Shown: piece after piece, positions 50,492 to 58,877 of the stretch
Layout: every line of letters begins with the position of its first letter
How positions within the stretch are numbered: the stretch's first letter is position 1
NCBI GenBank assembly: GCA_021372725.1
Contig: JAJFTV010000093.1
Coordinates: forward strand, 35,701 to 99,700
Length of the DNA: 64,000 nt
Origin: Chloroflexota bacterium
GTDB lineage: Bacteria; Chloroflexota; Anaerolineae; Anaerolineales; Anaerolineaceae
Direction of reading: 5' to 3'
Notes under the pieces: generated by a model
What the model was told of the DNA's origin: nothing
What the model saw: the letters and a program-made list of their open reading frames with translations, nothing else
The model's database searches: none
Position numbers and translations under genes: made by a program

Positions 50492-51586
50492 TTAATCCTC
50501 AAAAGATTCTTCAGTATCGCCCTGTTCACTGGCCGAACTCAATAATTCTCCACCCATGGCCCGTTCACGTATGAGAGTTTCGATCTCGTTGCTGAGATCA
50601 TGGTTTTGGCGGATGAATTCTTTGGCATTTTCACGTCCCTGCCCCAGCCGAATGTCTCCATACGAATAAAAAGCACCGCGCTTGGTGATAATATCCAACT
50701 GGGTACCCAGGTCGATGATATCACCAGCCTTGGAGATGCCCTCGTTGTACATAATATCAAATTCAGCGGTGCGAAACGGGGCCGCCACTTTATTCTTGAC
50801 TACACGCACGCGAACATGATTTCCGAGTATTTCGGCCCCTACTTTTATCGATTGAATTCGCCGGATGTCCAGCCGAACAGAAGAGTAGAATTTTAGAGCC
50901 AGACCACCGGGGGTTGTCTCCGGGTTGCCAAACACCACACCAATTTTTTGACGAAGCTGGTTTGTAAAAACAACTGCCGTGCGGGTTTGGTTAATACTGC
51001 CAGACAGCTTGCGTAAAGCCTGTGACATCAGTCTGGCCTGCATACCCATCGGCGAATCACCCATATCCCCTTCGATTTCCGCTCGCGGTACCAGCGCGGC
51101 CACCGAGTCAATGATGACAATATCCACCGCACCGGAGCGAACAAGCGTCTCGGTGATTTCCAAGGCCTGCTCCCCTGTATCCGGCTGCGAAACCAGCAGT
51201 TCATCGATATTGACGCCCAATTTTGCGGCATAGGTAGGATCCAGCGCATGTTCCATATCCACAAATGCGGCTGTTCCACCCAATTTTTGTGCTTCAGCAA
51301 CCAGATGCAGACACAGGGTGGTCTTTCCGGATGATTCGGGCCCAAAGATCTCGGTAATACGCGCCCGCGGTATACCCCCCACCCCCAGGGCAATATCCAG
51401 TGACAGCGATCCGGTCGGTATCGCTGCAACGTTCAGATGCTTTGCTTCACCCAGCCGCATGATTGCGCCTTCGCCATAACGCTTGACGATATCGCCAACC
51501 GCCTTATCGAGGACAACTTTTCTCCCTTCATCATTAGAAGCGGGAAGTTCGGGATTATCCAGATCGCCTTTTGCTTTTCGCGCCAT
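50492..51586 (-). CDS. recA: Recombinase RecA
   Basis: A 364-residue RecA. Walker [11 protein letters not shown] is at about 75-84, ALEITETLV and [14 protein letters not shown] (Walker B) follow, loop L2 contains [11 protein letters not shown], and the acidic C-terminus ([10 protein letters not shown]) is typical. The ATG at 51586 is 9 bases from GGAG. Its promoter lies at 51652-51679 and contains a candidate LexA box. The N-terminus is about 15 residues longer than in E. coli. Confidence 0.97.
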   Translation of the reverse strand: MARKAKGDLDNPELPASNDEGRKVVLDKAVGDIVKRYGEGAIMRLGEAKHLNVAAIPTGSLSLDIALGVGGIPRARITEIFGPESSGKTTLCLHLVAEAQKLGGTAAFVDMEHALDPTYAAKLGVNIDELLVSQPDTGEQALEITETLVRSGAVDIVIIDSVAALVPRAEIEGDMGDSPMGMQARLMSQALRKLSGSINQTRTAVVFTNQLRQKIGVVFGNPETTPGGLALKFYSSVRLDIRRIQSIKVGAEILGNHVRVRVVKNKVAAPFRTAEFDIMYNEGISKAGDIIDLGTQLDIITKRGAFYSYGDIRLGQGRENAKEFIRQNHDLSNEIETLIRERAMGGELLSSASEQGDTEESFED

Positions 51587-51651
51587 TTTCAATTTCTCCT
51601 ACCTGATCATCACAGATTCGACTATGAAAGCAGAAAACCGACAATAAAATT

Positions 51652-51679
51652 ATTATAGTACATTTGTTCAATTCGTCAA
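51652..51679 (-). promoter_or_regulatory. recA promoter with candidate SOS box
   Basis: On the minus strand TTGACG (51674-51679), a 16-base spacer and TATAAT (51652-51657) form a strong promoter. Inside the spacer is GAACAAATGTAC (51658-51669), one base away from the Gram-positive-type LexA site GAACNNNNGTTC. LexA bound here would block the promoter until DNA damage. Confidence 0.6.
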
Positions 51680-51806
51680 GTGATGCCATATCATGTAATG
51701 TCTAACATCTCCATCACCATCATTCCTTGATTTTATCACTGCCGGGTGAATGTATGCAGCCGTGAAGAATATGTACAAAATATTTTTCAGGTTATAATTA
51801 TGTGTT

Positions 51807-51834
51807 TTGACTCAACTTTGGATTGTGATAACTT
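51807..51834 (+). promoter_or_regulatory. Candidate promoter of the ABC exporter operon
   Basis: TTGACT (51807-51812) and TAACTT (51829-51834) with a 16-base spacer. Predicted start near 51841 gives a 31-base leader with AAAGG. A TATAAT at 51793-51798 is an alternative without a good -35. Confidence 0.4.
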
Positions 51835-51839
51835 ATCAC
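51825..51839. promoter_or_regulatory. 15-base palindromic operator candidate
   Basis: GTGATAA-C-TTATCAC is a perfect palindrome (7-base arms) overlapping the -10 of the exporter promoter, where a bound dimeric repressor would block RNA polymerase. No regulator gene is adjacent. Confidence 0.5.
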
Positions 51840-51871
51840 GAATTGTAGATTTACGAAAGGCAGAAACCTTC

Positions 51872-53677
51872 ATGGCAACCCGCATAGATCAATTTGATCT
51901 TAAGAATGTCATTTCCGAAAACAAATGGGTTGGTTTAATACGGCTGGCGCAAGGTTACCAGACGCAATATATCATTGCCAATCTTGCCCTGGGATTTTCC
52001 GCCATTGCCCGCACTGCCACCTCATTTCTGCTCCGTTTCTTTGTCGACGACTATCTTTCAGCGGGCGACAGACGCTATGACATTCTGCTCATCGCACTGG
52101 GGTTCATACTTTTAGCTGCCGCTCAAGGTGGTTTGACTTTTGTCAGCGGTAAACTGGCTGCCCAAACCTCTGAAGGTGTTACACGACGACTGAGGAATTA
52201 TCTGTTTGATCACATCCAGCGCTTGTCCTTTGCCTATCATAACCGCACCGATACGGGCGAGCTCATTCAGCGTGTTACCTCTGATGTGGATGCCATACGC
52301 CGCTTTTATGCAGAACAGGCCATAGGCCTGGGGCGAATTTTCTTCATGTTTATTGTCAATTTCATCGCCCTGCTCACCATCGATACCAAACTTGCGTTGA
52401 TATCCATCATCATCGTTCCCCTCATCGTGCTTGTATCCAGTTATTTTTTCCGTAAAGTTTCGGTATTGTATGAATCCTACCAGGAACAGGAAGCTGTACT
52501 CTCCACCACTCTGCAGGAAAATTTGACCGGTGTGCGAGTCGTCAAAGCATTTGCCCGCCAGGAATATGAGATCAACAAATTTGAAAAAGATAATTGGGAA
52601 AATTACCAGCGCGGCAAACGTCTGAATACCATGCACGCATTTTTCTGGCCGTTGTCAGATGTCTTATGCGGTTTTCAAATGCTGGCTGGATATATGGTCG
52701 CAGCAGTCATGGCCATCAACGGTGAAATCACAGTGGGTGATTATCTGGCATATTCATCCATCCTGGTCTGGATAATTTTTCCAATGCGCAACCTGGGCCG
52801 TTTGATCGTACAGATGTCCACCGGATTGGTTTCCTTTGGCCGCGTAGAAAAGATCATCAAGGAAGAACGCGAACCATTGGAAAAGGGGGATTTTATTCCA
52901 ACAGATGGAATTAAAGGCAACCTGGCTTTCAAGAATGTCTATTTCAAATACGAGGAAGGCTCGCAGGCGCTGGAAGACATTTCCTTTGAAGTAAAACCCG
53001 GCCAGGTAGTGGCTTTGCTTGGCTCCACCGGCTCAGGAAAAAGTACCCTGGTGAATTTACTTCCCCGCTTTTTTGAATATACACAGGGCAGCATTGAACT
53101 TGACGGTGTGGAGCTGAACCATTATCCACGTCAATTTTTACGGCAGAATATCGGTTTTGTCGAACAGGAACCGTTTCTTTTTTCCCGCAGCATTCGCGAA
53201 AACATCACTTACGGGGTGGGAAAAGACATCCCGCAGGCAGAGATTGAACAAGCGGCCAAGGCAGCCGCCATCCATGATGTCATCCTTGATGTACTCGGCG
53301 GATACGATACCATCGTCGGCGAACGGGGAACCACCCTTTCAGGCGGACAGAAACAGCGTGTCGCAATCGCCCGTGCATTACTAAAGAACCCGCGCATCTT
53401 GATCCTGGATGATTCCACATCCTCCGTGGATACCGGAACGGAAGCGGACATTCAAGAGGCATTGAAATACCTGATGAAAGGACGCACAACATTCATCATT
53501 GCCCATCGTATCCAGACGATCATGACGGCCGACCTGATCCTTGTAATGGATAAGGGGCGGATTGTCCAAAAAGGCATGCATGCGGATTTAATCCAGCAAG
53601 ACGGAATCTACCGCAGAATTCACGCCATCCAGTCGCAAATTGATCTGGAGCTGGAAAAGGAGATTGCGCGTGTCTGA
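51872..53677 (+). CDS. ABC exporter half-transporter, degenerate-site subunit
   Basis: A 601-residue fused membrane-ATPase subunit. The six-helix export domain spans about 35-330 and the nucleotide-binding domain about 360-595. Walker A GSTGSGKST is near 385, the signature LSGGQKQ near 489, and Walker B is ILILDDSTSS, with Asp where the catalytic Glu normally is. The ATG at 51872 (MATRIDQFD) is preferred to an upstream ATG at 51746 lying before the promoter. It overlaps the partner gene by 8 bases. Together they form a heterodimeric multidrug/lipid-type exporter. Confidence 0.92.
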   Translation: MATRIDQFDLKNVISENKWVGLIRLAQGYQTQYIIANLALGFSAIARTATSFLLRFFVDDYLSAGDRRYDILLIALGFILLAAAQGGLTFVSGKLAAQTSEGVTRRLRNYLFDHIQRLSFAYHNRTDTGELIQRVTSDVDAIRRFYAEQAIGLGRIFFMFIVNFIALLTIDTKLALISIIIVPLIVLVSSYFFRKVSVLYESYQEQEAVLSTTLQENLTGVRVVKAFARQEYEINKFEKDNWENYQRGKRLNTMHAFFWPLSDVLCGFQMLAGYMVAAVMAINGEITVGDYLAYSSILVWIIFPMRNLGRLIVQMSTGLVSFGRVEKIIKEEREPLEKGDFIPTDGIKGNLAFKNVYFKYEEGSQALEDISFEVKPGQVVALLGSTGSGKSTLVNLLPRFFEYTQGSIELDGVELNHYPRQFLRQNIGFVEQEPFLFSRSIRENITYGVGKDIPQAEIEQAAKAAAIHDVILDVLGGYDTIVGERGTTLSGGQKQRVAIARALLKNPRILILDDSTSSVDTGTEADIQEALKYLMKGRTTFIIAHRIQTIMTADLILVMDKGRIVQKGMHADLIQQDGIYRRIHAIQSQIDLELEKEIARV

Positions 53678-55514
53678 ACATTATTTTGAAGAAGAGGAAT
53701 TCCAAACAGATTTTAACGGAAAAACTTTCCGGCGCATTCTTGGTTTGACAAAGCCGCATATCAAAATGTTGATTGGCTTCCTGTCTGCCATTATTGTTGT
53801 TTCCATCCTTGATTCTGTTTTCACTTATCTGAGCAAGCTGATCGTGGATGACGGCATTATCGCCGGGCAGTACAGCGTACTCACACGGGTCATGATTGTC
53901 TACGCGGCCCTTACGATCATCCAGGCATTCGGCGCTTTCTTTTTTATCTACCTGTCCGGAAAAATGGGACAGATCATTCGCTATGACCTAACCCAGAAGA
54001 TGTTTGTTCATTTGCAGGATCTTTCTCTTTCCTACTACTCGCGTACCCCGGTGGGATGGATTATGTCGCGGGTTACCTCTGACTCATCCCGCGTCGCCGA
54101 TCTGGTAACGTGGGGATTTCTGGATGTAACCTGGGCATTGATCAACATCATTACCAGTATGGGCTTCATGCTTTACCTCAATTGGAAACTGGCACTCATC
54201 GTTTTCCTTTCACTGCCGCTTCTGTTATACATTTCCGTCGAGTTCCGCAAAAGGATCCTCAAACAGTTCCGTTTGGTCCGCAAGCTGAATTCACAAATTA
54301 CTGGAGCCTATAACGAGAATATCACCGGCGTCAAAGTGGTCAAAGCCTTGAACCGGGAAGAAGCCAATCTGAAAGAATTTGAACATTTGACAAGCGATAT
54401 GTATCAGGCTGGTTACCGATCTGCCTGGTTGAGCGCTTTATTTCTACCCGTTGTTCAGATTGTCTCTGCCATCGTTACTGCGGCGGTAATTTGGTACAGC
54501 GGCAGCCGGGTAAATCTTGTCACAACCGCTGGGGTCAGCGCACCGGTCATCGCCGGCATGACGATCGGCAGCATCCAGGCTTTTGTCTCCTATATCACAT
54601 CCATGATGTGGCCCATCCAGGACCTGGCGAGAGTGTACGCAGAAATGCAGCGTTCCATTGCCTCGGCTGAGCGAATTTTCTCGCTGATCGATTCGGTCCC
54701 TGAAGTTGCTGATCGTCCCGGAGCAATCATCCCGGATTCGATCGATGGTGATCTGGAATTTGAAAATGTCACCTTTTCTTATGAGGATGAAAAACCTGTT
54801 CTTAAAGATTTCAGTCTGAAAGTCAAGCAGGGAGAAGTCATTGCCCTCGTTGGACCTACCGGCGGCGGGAAAAGCACCATCGTCAACCTGTTATGCCGGT
54901 TTTATGAGCCAAAACAAGGCACCATCTATATCGGCGGTAAAGATTACACACAGTTGTCATTAATGGCTATCCAGTCACATATTGGTGTGGTTCCTCAAAC
55001 ACCACACCTGTTTTCTGGATCCATCCAGGAAAACATCGCTTACGGGAAATTAAATGCATCGCAAGAAGAAATCGAAAGCGCCGCTCGGATGGTAGGTGCA
55101 CATGACTTTATCAGCAAATTCAAGAACGGTTATGACGAACCGGTCGGTGAGGGCGGAAGCATGCTGTCAGTGGGTCAAAAGCAATTGATCAGTCTGGCAC
55201 GAGCCGTATTATCGAATCCGGAAATTTTCGTTATGGATGAAGCCACCAGTTCAGTGGATACATTGACCGAAGTACTCATCCAGCAGGCCATGGACGTTCT
55301 CATGAAGGGGAGAACAAGTTTTATTATCGCGCACCGGTTATCCACTGTACGGCGCGCAAATCGTATTCTGGTCATTGACGGCGGCAGGATCGCCGAAATG
55401 GGTTCCCATGCGGAGTTGATTCGGCTCAAAGGAAAGTATTACTCGTTGTATACCAATCAATTCCGCCATCAAATAGAGCAAAAATACGACCTTTATCCAA
55501 CAGTATCCAGCTAG
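53670..55514 (+). CDS. ABC exporter half-transporter, partner subunit
   Basis: A 614-residue second half of the exporter. Its GTG start at 53670 overlaps the end of the first gene and has AGGAG 8 bases upstream. Membrane domain about 25-340; nucleotide-binding domain about 370-605 with Walker A GPTGGGKST near 395, Walker B VMDEATSS with a normal catalytic Glu, but signature LSVGQKQ instead of LSGGQ. Combined with the first subunit this leaves one consensus and one degenerate ATP site, as in known heterodimeric exporters. Substrate unknown. Confidence 0.92.
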   Translation: MSEHYFEEEEFQTDFNGKTFRRILGLTKPHIKMLIGFLSAIIVVSILDSVFTYLSKLIVDDGIIAGQYSVLTRVMIVYAALTIIQAFGAFFFIYLSGKMGQIIRYDLTQKMFVHLQDLSLSYYSRTPVGWIMSRVTSDSSRVADLVTWGFLDVTWALINIITSMGFMLYLNWKLALIVFLSLPLLLYISVEFRKRILKQFRLVRKLNSQITGAYNENITGVKVVKALNREEANLKEFEHLTSDMYQAGYRSAWLSALFLPVVQIVSAIVTAAVIWYSGSRVNLVTTAGVSAPVIAGMTIGSIQAFVSYITSMMWPIQDLARVYAEMQRSIASAERIFSLIDSVPEVADRPGAIIPDSIDGDLEFENVTFSYEDEKPVLKDFSLKVKQGEVIALVGPTGGGKSTIVNLLCRFYEPKQGTIYIGGKDYTQLSLMAIQSHIGVVPQTPHLFSGSIQENIAYGKLNASQEEIESAARMVGAHDFISKFKNGYDEPVGEGGSMLSVGQKQLISLARAVLSNPEIFVMDEATSSVDTLTEVLIQQAMDVLMKGRTSFIIAHRLSTVRRANRILVIDGGRIAEMGSHAELIRLKGKYYSLYTNQFRHQIEQKYDLYPTVSS

Positions 55515-55570
55515 AATCAACGTTATGACATTATGATAGTACTGGATTTTGATATCCAAAAAATTCACCC

Positions 55571-55596
55571 TCATCCTCAGGGTGAGGATGAATTTT
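55571..55596 (+). terminator. Terminator of the exporter operon
   Basis: TCATCCTC (55571-55578) pairs exactly with GAGGATGA (55584-55591), loop AGGGT, then ATTTT. It overlaps the 3' end of the convergent receiver gene. Confidence 0.6.
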
Positions 55597-55945
55597 CAAG
55601 TGTACGGTTGATCTCGCTGACCAGACTAGACATCATCACCGGTTTGGTTAGAATGGGTACACCTAACCCTGCGGCCTGAGACAGGTACCCTCTTCCCATA
55701 TAACCTGTCAAACCGATGATCGGCAGTTGCGGAACAACCTTGCGTAAAACACGGATTACTTTGATGCCATCCAACCCTGGCATTAACATATCCAGCAGTA
55801 CCAGATCAAAGCGTTCCTCAACTGCTGCAATGATGGCATCAGCCCCGTTGTCCTTGATCGAAACGTCAAAACCGGCCTGGGTCAGTTCTTCCAGGAAAAA
55901 GCTTAGGAGATTCATATCGTCATCAACGATTAAAAGTCTCTTCAT
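55577..55945 (-). CDS. Stand-alone response-regulator receiver protein
   Basis: A 122-residue CheY-like receiver. The acidic pair is in LLIVDDDMN, the phospho-acceptor Asp in LVLLDMLMPGLDG at about 53, the Thr in IGLTGY and the Lys in ILTKPVMM. There is no output domain. It is convergent with the ABC exporter and shares a terminator region with it. No kinase is adjacent; the soluble histidine kinase at 25-27 kb is one candidate partner but nothing in the sequence proves it. Confidence 0.9.
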   Translation of the reverse strand: MKRLLIVDDDMNLLSFFLEELTQAGFDVSIKDNGADAIIAAVEERFDLVLLDMLMPGLDGIKVIRVLRKVVPQLPIIGLTGYMGRGYLSQAAGLGVPILTKPVMMSSLVSEINRTLENSSSP

Positions 55946-56037
55946 TATATGTTTACCGGGAGATTGCAGGTCTTAATATAATTGTATACATTATTTCAAT
56001 TCTGTTCAAGAAAATATGTAATCTTAATGGACAGAAA

Positions 56038-57423
56038 TCACCAATTTTCTATCGGGAATGTATAGCTCTCACCGGAGACAACTCTGGCCACCTTACCCTG
56101 TTGATCAAAGTCAAAGACAACCTTTTCCCCGGGACTGCCAAATCCATCCTTGACGTCCATCATAAATCTATTGTCTGAGACAGGTACCAGTTTTGTGATG
56201 GACAACAGCGGATCCTCCTGCGAAGGATCGATTGCAACCAGCTCATTTTGATAAATCAAAATTTGCATGTCTCCCCACGGGCTTCTGTAGCGGCCCACTA
56301 ATTTCTGCCAGGAAAGATCTGCTTCCTTCTTCTCTGGTTTTGGCCCAAAATCCTTGATCAACGATGGGGCAACCCACTCAAACGCTTTTTCAGCAATCGC
56401 TGCAGGCTCGCCGTCATCTGCATTGGTCAGTACGATGATCGCAATTTTATCTTCAGGATTGATCAACAAGTTTGTACGAAAACCCATTAATGAACCGCCA
56501 TGACCTACAAACGTCTTCCCCTTCTTCCGCATAACCTGAAATCCCCAACCCCAGCCAAATTCCCAATCCTTATCCAACCAATGCACAGTGTGCATTTCAT
56601 CCAATGTATGGCCGGAGAGAATTTGTTTTCCGCCGGCAGGCCCTTTCCCAAATTGAAGCATGGCGAATTTCGCCAGATCGTTCAGGTTGGTGGCGATATT
56701 TGCGGCAGGTGTAATCCCTTTGCAGTCGCCAAATGGACGAAGTGAACGTGTGCCATCCGGCATGCGCCTGCCATAACCCACTGCAAACAAGGGATGATCC
56801 TGGGGAAGCGTACGGATAAAAGTATCGTTCATCCCGAGAGGTTGAAAAATATTCTTCTCAATGTAATCTTCGTAAGGCATCCCCGATGCAGTGGCGACAA
56901 CATCACCGGCCAGTGAAACCGCCAGGTTGGAGTATTTCCAACGGGTTTCGGTTCTCAAAACCTGTTCCTGGTTGGGAAGGGTTTTCTCGATTTCTTCATA
57001 GCTTGGAAATTCAGCAGTATCCCAATAAGGGTGTGCTGATTCCCGTGGCAGCCCTGAGGTATGTGTAATGAGATGTTTCAATAATATTGGCGGCGAATCA
57101 GGTTTCTGCTGCACCGAGAACCACGGCAAATGTTTTACAACCGGGTCATCCAACTGGAGTTTTCCGGCATCACGCAGTTGAAGCAAGGCAGTACTGGTAA
57201 ATAGTTTGGTAATCGAAGCAATCCTGAAAAGCGTCTGTGGGGTTACAGGCTTTTTGTTTTCGATATCGGCATATCCAAACCCCTTCGACCAGATCATTTC
57301 CTGATCATAAATGATGCCAATCGCAACCCCTGGCAGCGCTTTGTATGCCATCCTGCTTTCAATCCAGGCCGTCAATACACTGATGTTGGAGACCAAATCA
57401 CTACTCATTTCCTTTGTGCTCAC
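56038..57423 (-). CDS. Serine hydrolase, class C beta-lactamase/esterase family
   Basis: A 461-residue enzyme of the beta-lactamase class C/penicillin-binding fold. The nucleophile motif S70-I-T-K73 is in FRIASITKLF, the Tyr motif is Y164-S-N166, and the third motif HGG is in FVGHGGSLMG. There is no signal peptide, so it is probably a cytoplasmic esterase or peptidase rather than an antibiotic-resistance enzyme. A small C-terminal beta-domain (about 365-461, GRYRSPWGDMQI) is like that of D-aminopeptidase-type relatives. The GTG at 57423 has GGAG 7 bases upstream. Confidence 0.9.
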   Translation of the reverse strand: MSTKEMSSDLVSNISVLTAWIESRMAYKALPGVAIGIIYDQEMIWSKGFGYADIENKKPVTPQTLFRIASITKLFTSTALLQLRDAGKLQLDDPVVKHLPWFSVQQKPDSPPILLKHLITHTSGLPRESAHPYWDTAEFPSYEEIEKTLPNQEQVLRTETRWKYSNLAVSLAGDVVATASGMPYEDYIEKNIFQPLGMNDTFIRTLPQDHPLFAVGYGRRMPDGTRSLRPFGDCKGITPAANIATNLNDLAKFAMLQFGKGPAGGKQILSGHTLDEMHTVHWLDKDWEFGWGWGFQVMRKKGKTFVGHGGSLMGFRTNLLINPEDKIAIIVLTNADDGEPAAIAEKAFEWVAPSLIKDFGPKPEKKEADLSWQKLVGRYRSPWGDMQILIYQNELVAIDPSQEDPLLSITKLVPVSDNRFMMDVKDGFGSPGEKVVFDFDQQGKVARVVSGESYTFPIENW

Positions 57424-57469
57424 TATTATTCTCCGTTGATGGTTTTTTGAAAATAATTTCCGGCTCGTG

Positions 57470-57778
57470 TTATTTCCAGCCTTTTTCGTTCAGAAAAATA
57501 TCTTTGTAGATAATGCGGGTACGCGGCGCAACCATCATTTTTTCCACGCTATCACGCCAGCGGGCAAAATGGGCGGTTTCCCGATGTTTGGCGTTATCCT
57601 CCAGTGTGCGATACACCTCCACCAGCACAAAGCGGGTTGGATCATCTGCCTGCTGGATTACATCAAAACGTGCTACACCCTCTTCCTGGACGCTGTGGCT
57701 GGCGTTATCGACAGTGGCAGCAATAAATTGCTCGAGGTATTCTTCCTTCACCTCAATATGAACATGTACAATATGCAT
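57470..57778 (-). CDS. ABM-family monooxygenase (LsrG/quinol monooxygenase-like)
   Basis: A 102-residue ferredoxin-fold protein of the antibiotic-biosynthesis-monooxygenase family. It begins HIVHVHIEVKEEYLEQF and contains EEGVARFDVIQQ and VEVYRTLEDNAKHRET, as in LsrG and YgiN proteins. The ATG at 57778 follows AAGGAG. An intrinsic terminator stands between it and the microcompartment genes upstream, so it is either expressed by read-through or independently. A role with aldehyde or sugar-phosphate chemistry is possible but unproven. Confidence 0.88.
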   Translation of the reverse strand: MHIVHVHIEVKEEYLEQFIAATVDNASHSVQEEGVARFDVIQQADDPTRFVLVEVYRTLEDNAKHRETAHFARWRDSVEKMMVAPRTRIIYKDIFLNEKGWK

Positions 57779-57796
57779 CAAAACTCCTTTCCGTGC

Positions 57797-57825
57797 AAAA
57801 AAAGCCCGCTTTCATCACAACGGGC
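57797..57825 (-). terminator. Terminator at the end of the microcompartment operon
   Basis: Read on the minus strand, GCCCG pairs with CGGGC (extended by a G-T and a T-A pair), followed by seven T residues. It lies 29 bases after the last EutN gene. Confidence 0.8.
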
Positions 57826-57853
57826 ATACACAAGGAAACTCCTATGCCATACT

Positions 57854-58156
57854 TTATCGTTTTTTCTTGTCAGTATCCATTTCATCTGGATCAATATAAA
57901 GAGAGTCGATAATTCCAACAATTAACGAATTAACGCATCCGTCCGGGTTGTTCATCACCTGGCGTGTACCGTTTCCTTCACGCAGGACAAGCACCGTGTC
58001 GCCCACGCCGGCATGGGTATTATCCAGGGCAATAAAATCCCCATCCGGTTTCTCGCCTGCTAAATACAATGGCTGGACGGCCAGCAGTCGCCGGTTCTTT
58101 AAATCCGGATGGCTGATGGTTGTCACGACGGTTCCGATCACTTTTGCGAGGATCAT
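57854..58156 (-). CDS. EutN/CcmL-family pentameric vertex protein (BMC-P), copy 1
   Basis: A 100-residue microcompartment pentamer that caps shell vertices. It begins MILAKVIGTVVTT, has the RRLLAVQPL strand, and the core motif ALDNTHAGVGDTVLVLREG; IVGIIDSLYID ends the fold. The C-terminus is a charged tail (DKKKR). It follows another EutN gene by 20 bases. The three EutN copies in the operon differ clearly from each other. Confidence 0.95.
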   Translation of the reverse strand: MILAKVIGTVVTTISHPDLKNRRLLAVQPLYLAGEKPDGDFIALDNTHAGVGDTVLVLREGNGTRQVMNNPDGCVNSLIVGIIDSLYIDPDEMDTDKKKR

Positions 58157-58176
58157 CTTCGATTTCTTCCAGAATA

Positions 58177-58497
58177 CTAGCTGTAACGAACCCAGCCCGG
58201 TTTTAACGTGTAATCGAACTCACCATCCGGGTGGATATTCAGCTCATCCACAATGCCAATAATCGACAGGTCGACCGGCACAAAGGTGATATCCGGCATG
58301 GCCAGGGCTGCCTCTCGAGAGCGGGCCATCACACACAAATCACCCACACCCGCCCGCACCACATCGGCCGCGATTTGCAGCTTGCCAACAGGTTTTAGCT
58401 GCTTGTCGAGCGGCTGAACAACAAGCAGCTTGACTCCCTCAAGTCCGCTGTACTTGATCGTACAGACTGCGCTGCCTTGAACCCGTCCAAATTGCAT
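58177..58497 (-). CDS. EutN/CcmL-family pentameric vertex protein (BMC-P), copy 2
   Basis: A 106-residue pentamer protein. Motifs are VQGSAVCTIKY, VKLLVVQPLDKQ, ADVVRAGVGDLCVMARS and IIGIVDELNIH, with a C-terminal extension FDYTLKPGWVRYS. The ATG is only 2 bases after the preceding stop, so translation is coupled. It is the most divergent of the three pentamers. Confidence 0.93.
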   Translation of the reverse strand: MQFGRVQGSAVCTIKYSGLEGVKLLVVQPLDKQLKPVGKLQIAADVVRAGVGDLCVMARSREAALAMPDITFVPVDLSIIGIVDELNIHPDGEFDYTLKPGWVRYS

Positions 58498-58499
58498 AA

Positions 58500-58862
58500 T
58501 TATTGGATCCCCACATTATCCAAAACACGTTGAATGATGGTATCCAGCAGTTTTGGATCAACATCCCCACCCAGGCGGCCGATGACGGCATCCCGCACAC
58601 GCTGGCGAATATCGCTCGCTGACTTCACAGTGGTTTGGGCAGTTTGAGCAGTCTGCGCGGCTGTCTGTGCCTGTTGTGTGATATACGGCCGAACCGGAGC
58701 ACTGGGTGGTTTTTCATTTTCTCGAATAAGTTTAAGCCCCAGTTTTGAAGCCATTTCATAAGCCAGATCCGTCAATACCGTATCATCGGTTAGAGTGAGC
58801 GCGTGGGTTCCCCGATTAACCATGTCTTCGATGTCATGTTCGGTATAAAATGTTTTTGCCAT
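58500..58862 (-). CDS. Small microcompartment protein: EutQ-like N-terminus and encapsulation-peptide-like helices
   Basis: A 120-residue protein in three parts. Residues 5-50 (YTEHDIEDMVNRG, then LAYEMASKLGLKLI) resemble the N-terminal segment of EutQ, without its cupin. Residues 51-80 are a flexible Pro/Gln/Ala/Thr linker with repeated QTA units. Residues 82-98 (SDIRQRVRDAVIGRLG) and 103-117 (PKLLDTIIQRVLDNV) are two short amphipathic helices of the kind used as encapsulation peptides. It lies between BMC-T and EutN genes with a GGGAG ribosome site. Not an enzyme by appearance; probably a linker between shell and cargo. I do not know a named family. Confidence 0.8.
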   Translation of the reverse strand: MAKTFYTEHDIEDMVNRGTHALTLTDDTVLTDLAYEMASKLGLKLIRENEKPPSAPVRPYITQQAQTAAQTAQTAQTTVKSASDIRQRVRDAVIGRLGGDVDPKLLDTIIQRVLDNVGIQ

Positions 58863-58877
58863 TCACATCTCCCGTCC

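Noticed and set aside
51746..51871. Upstream start of the first ABC subunit at 51746
   Set aside because: It would translate through the promoter and the palindromic operator; the domain begins after the ATG at 51872.
55943..55950. TATAAT overlapping the start of the second receiver gene
   Set aside because: The hexamer covers the ATG, so transcription from it would start within the gene.
56038..57423. Antibiotic-resistance beta-lactamase
   Set aside because: The SxxK and YSN motifs fit, but there is no signal peptide and the C-terminal domain matches esterase/D-aminopeptidase-type relatives.
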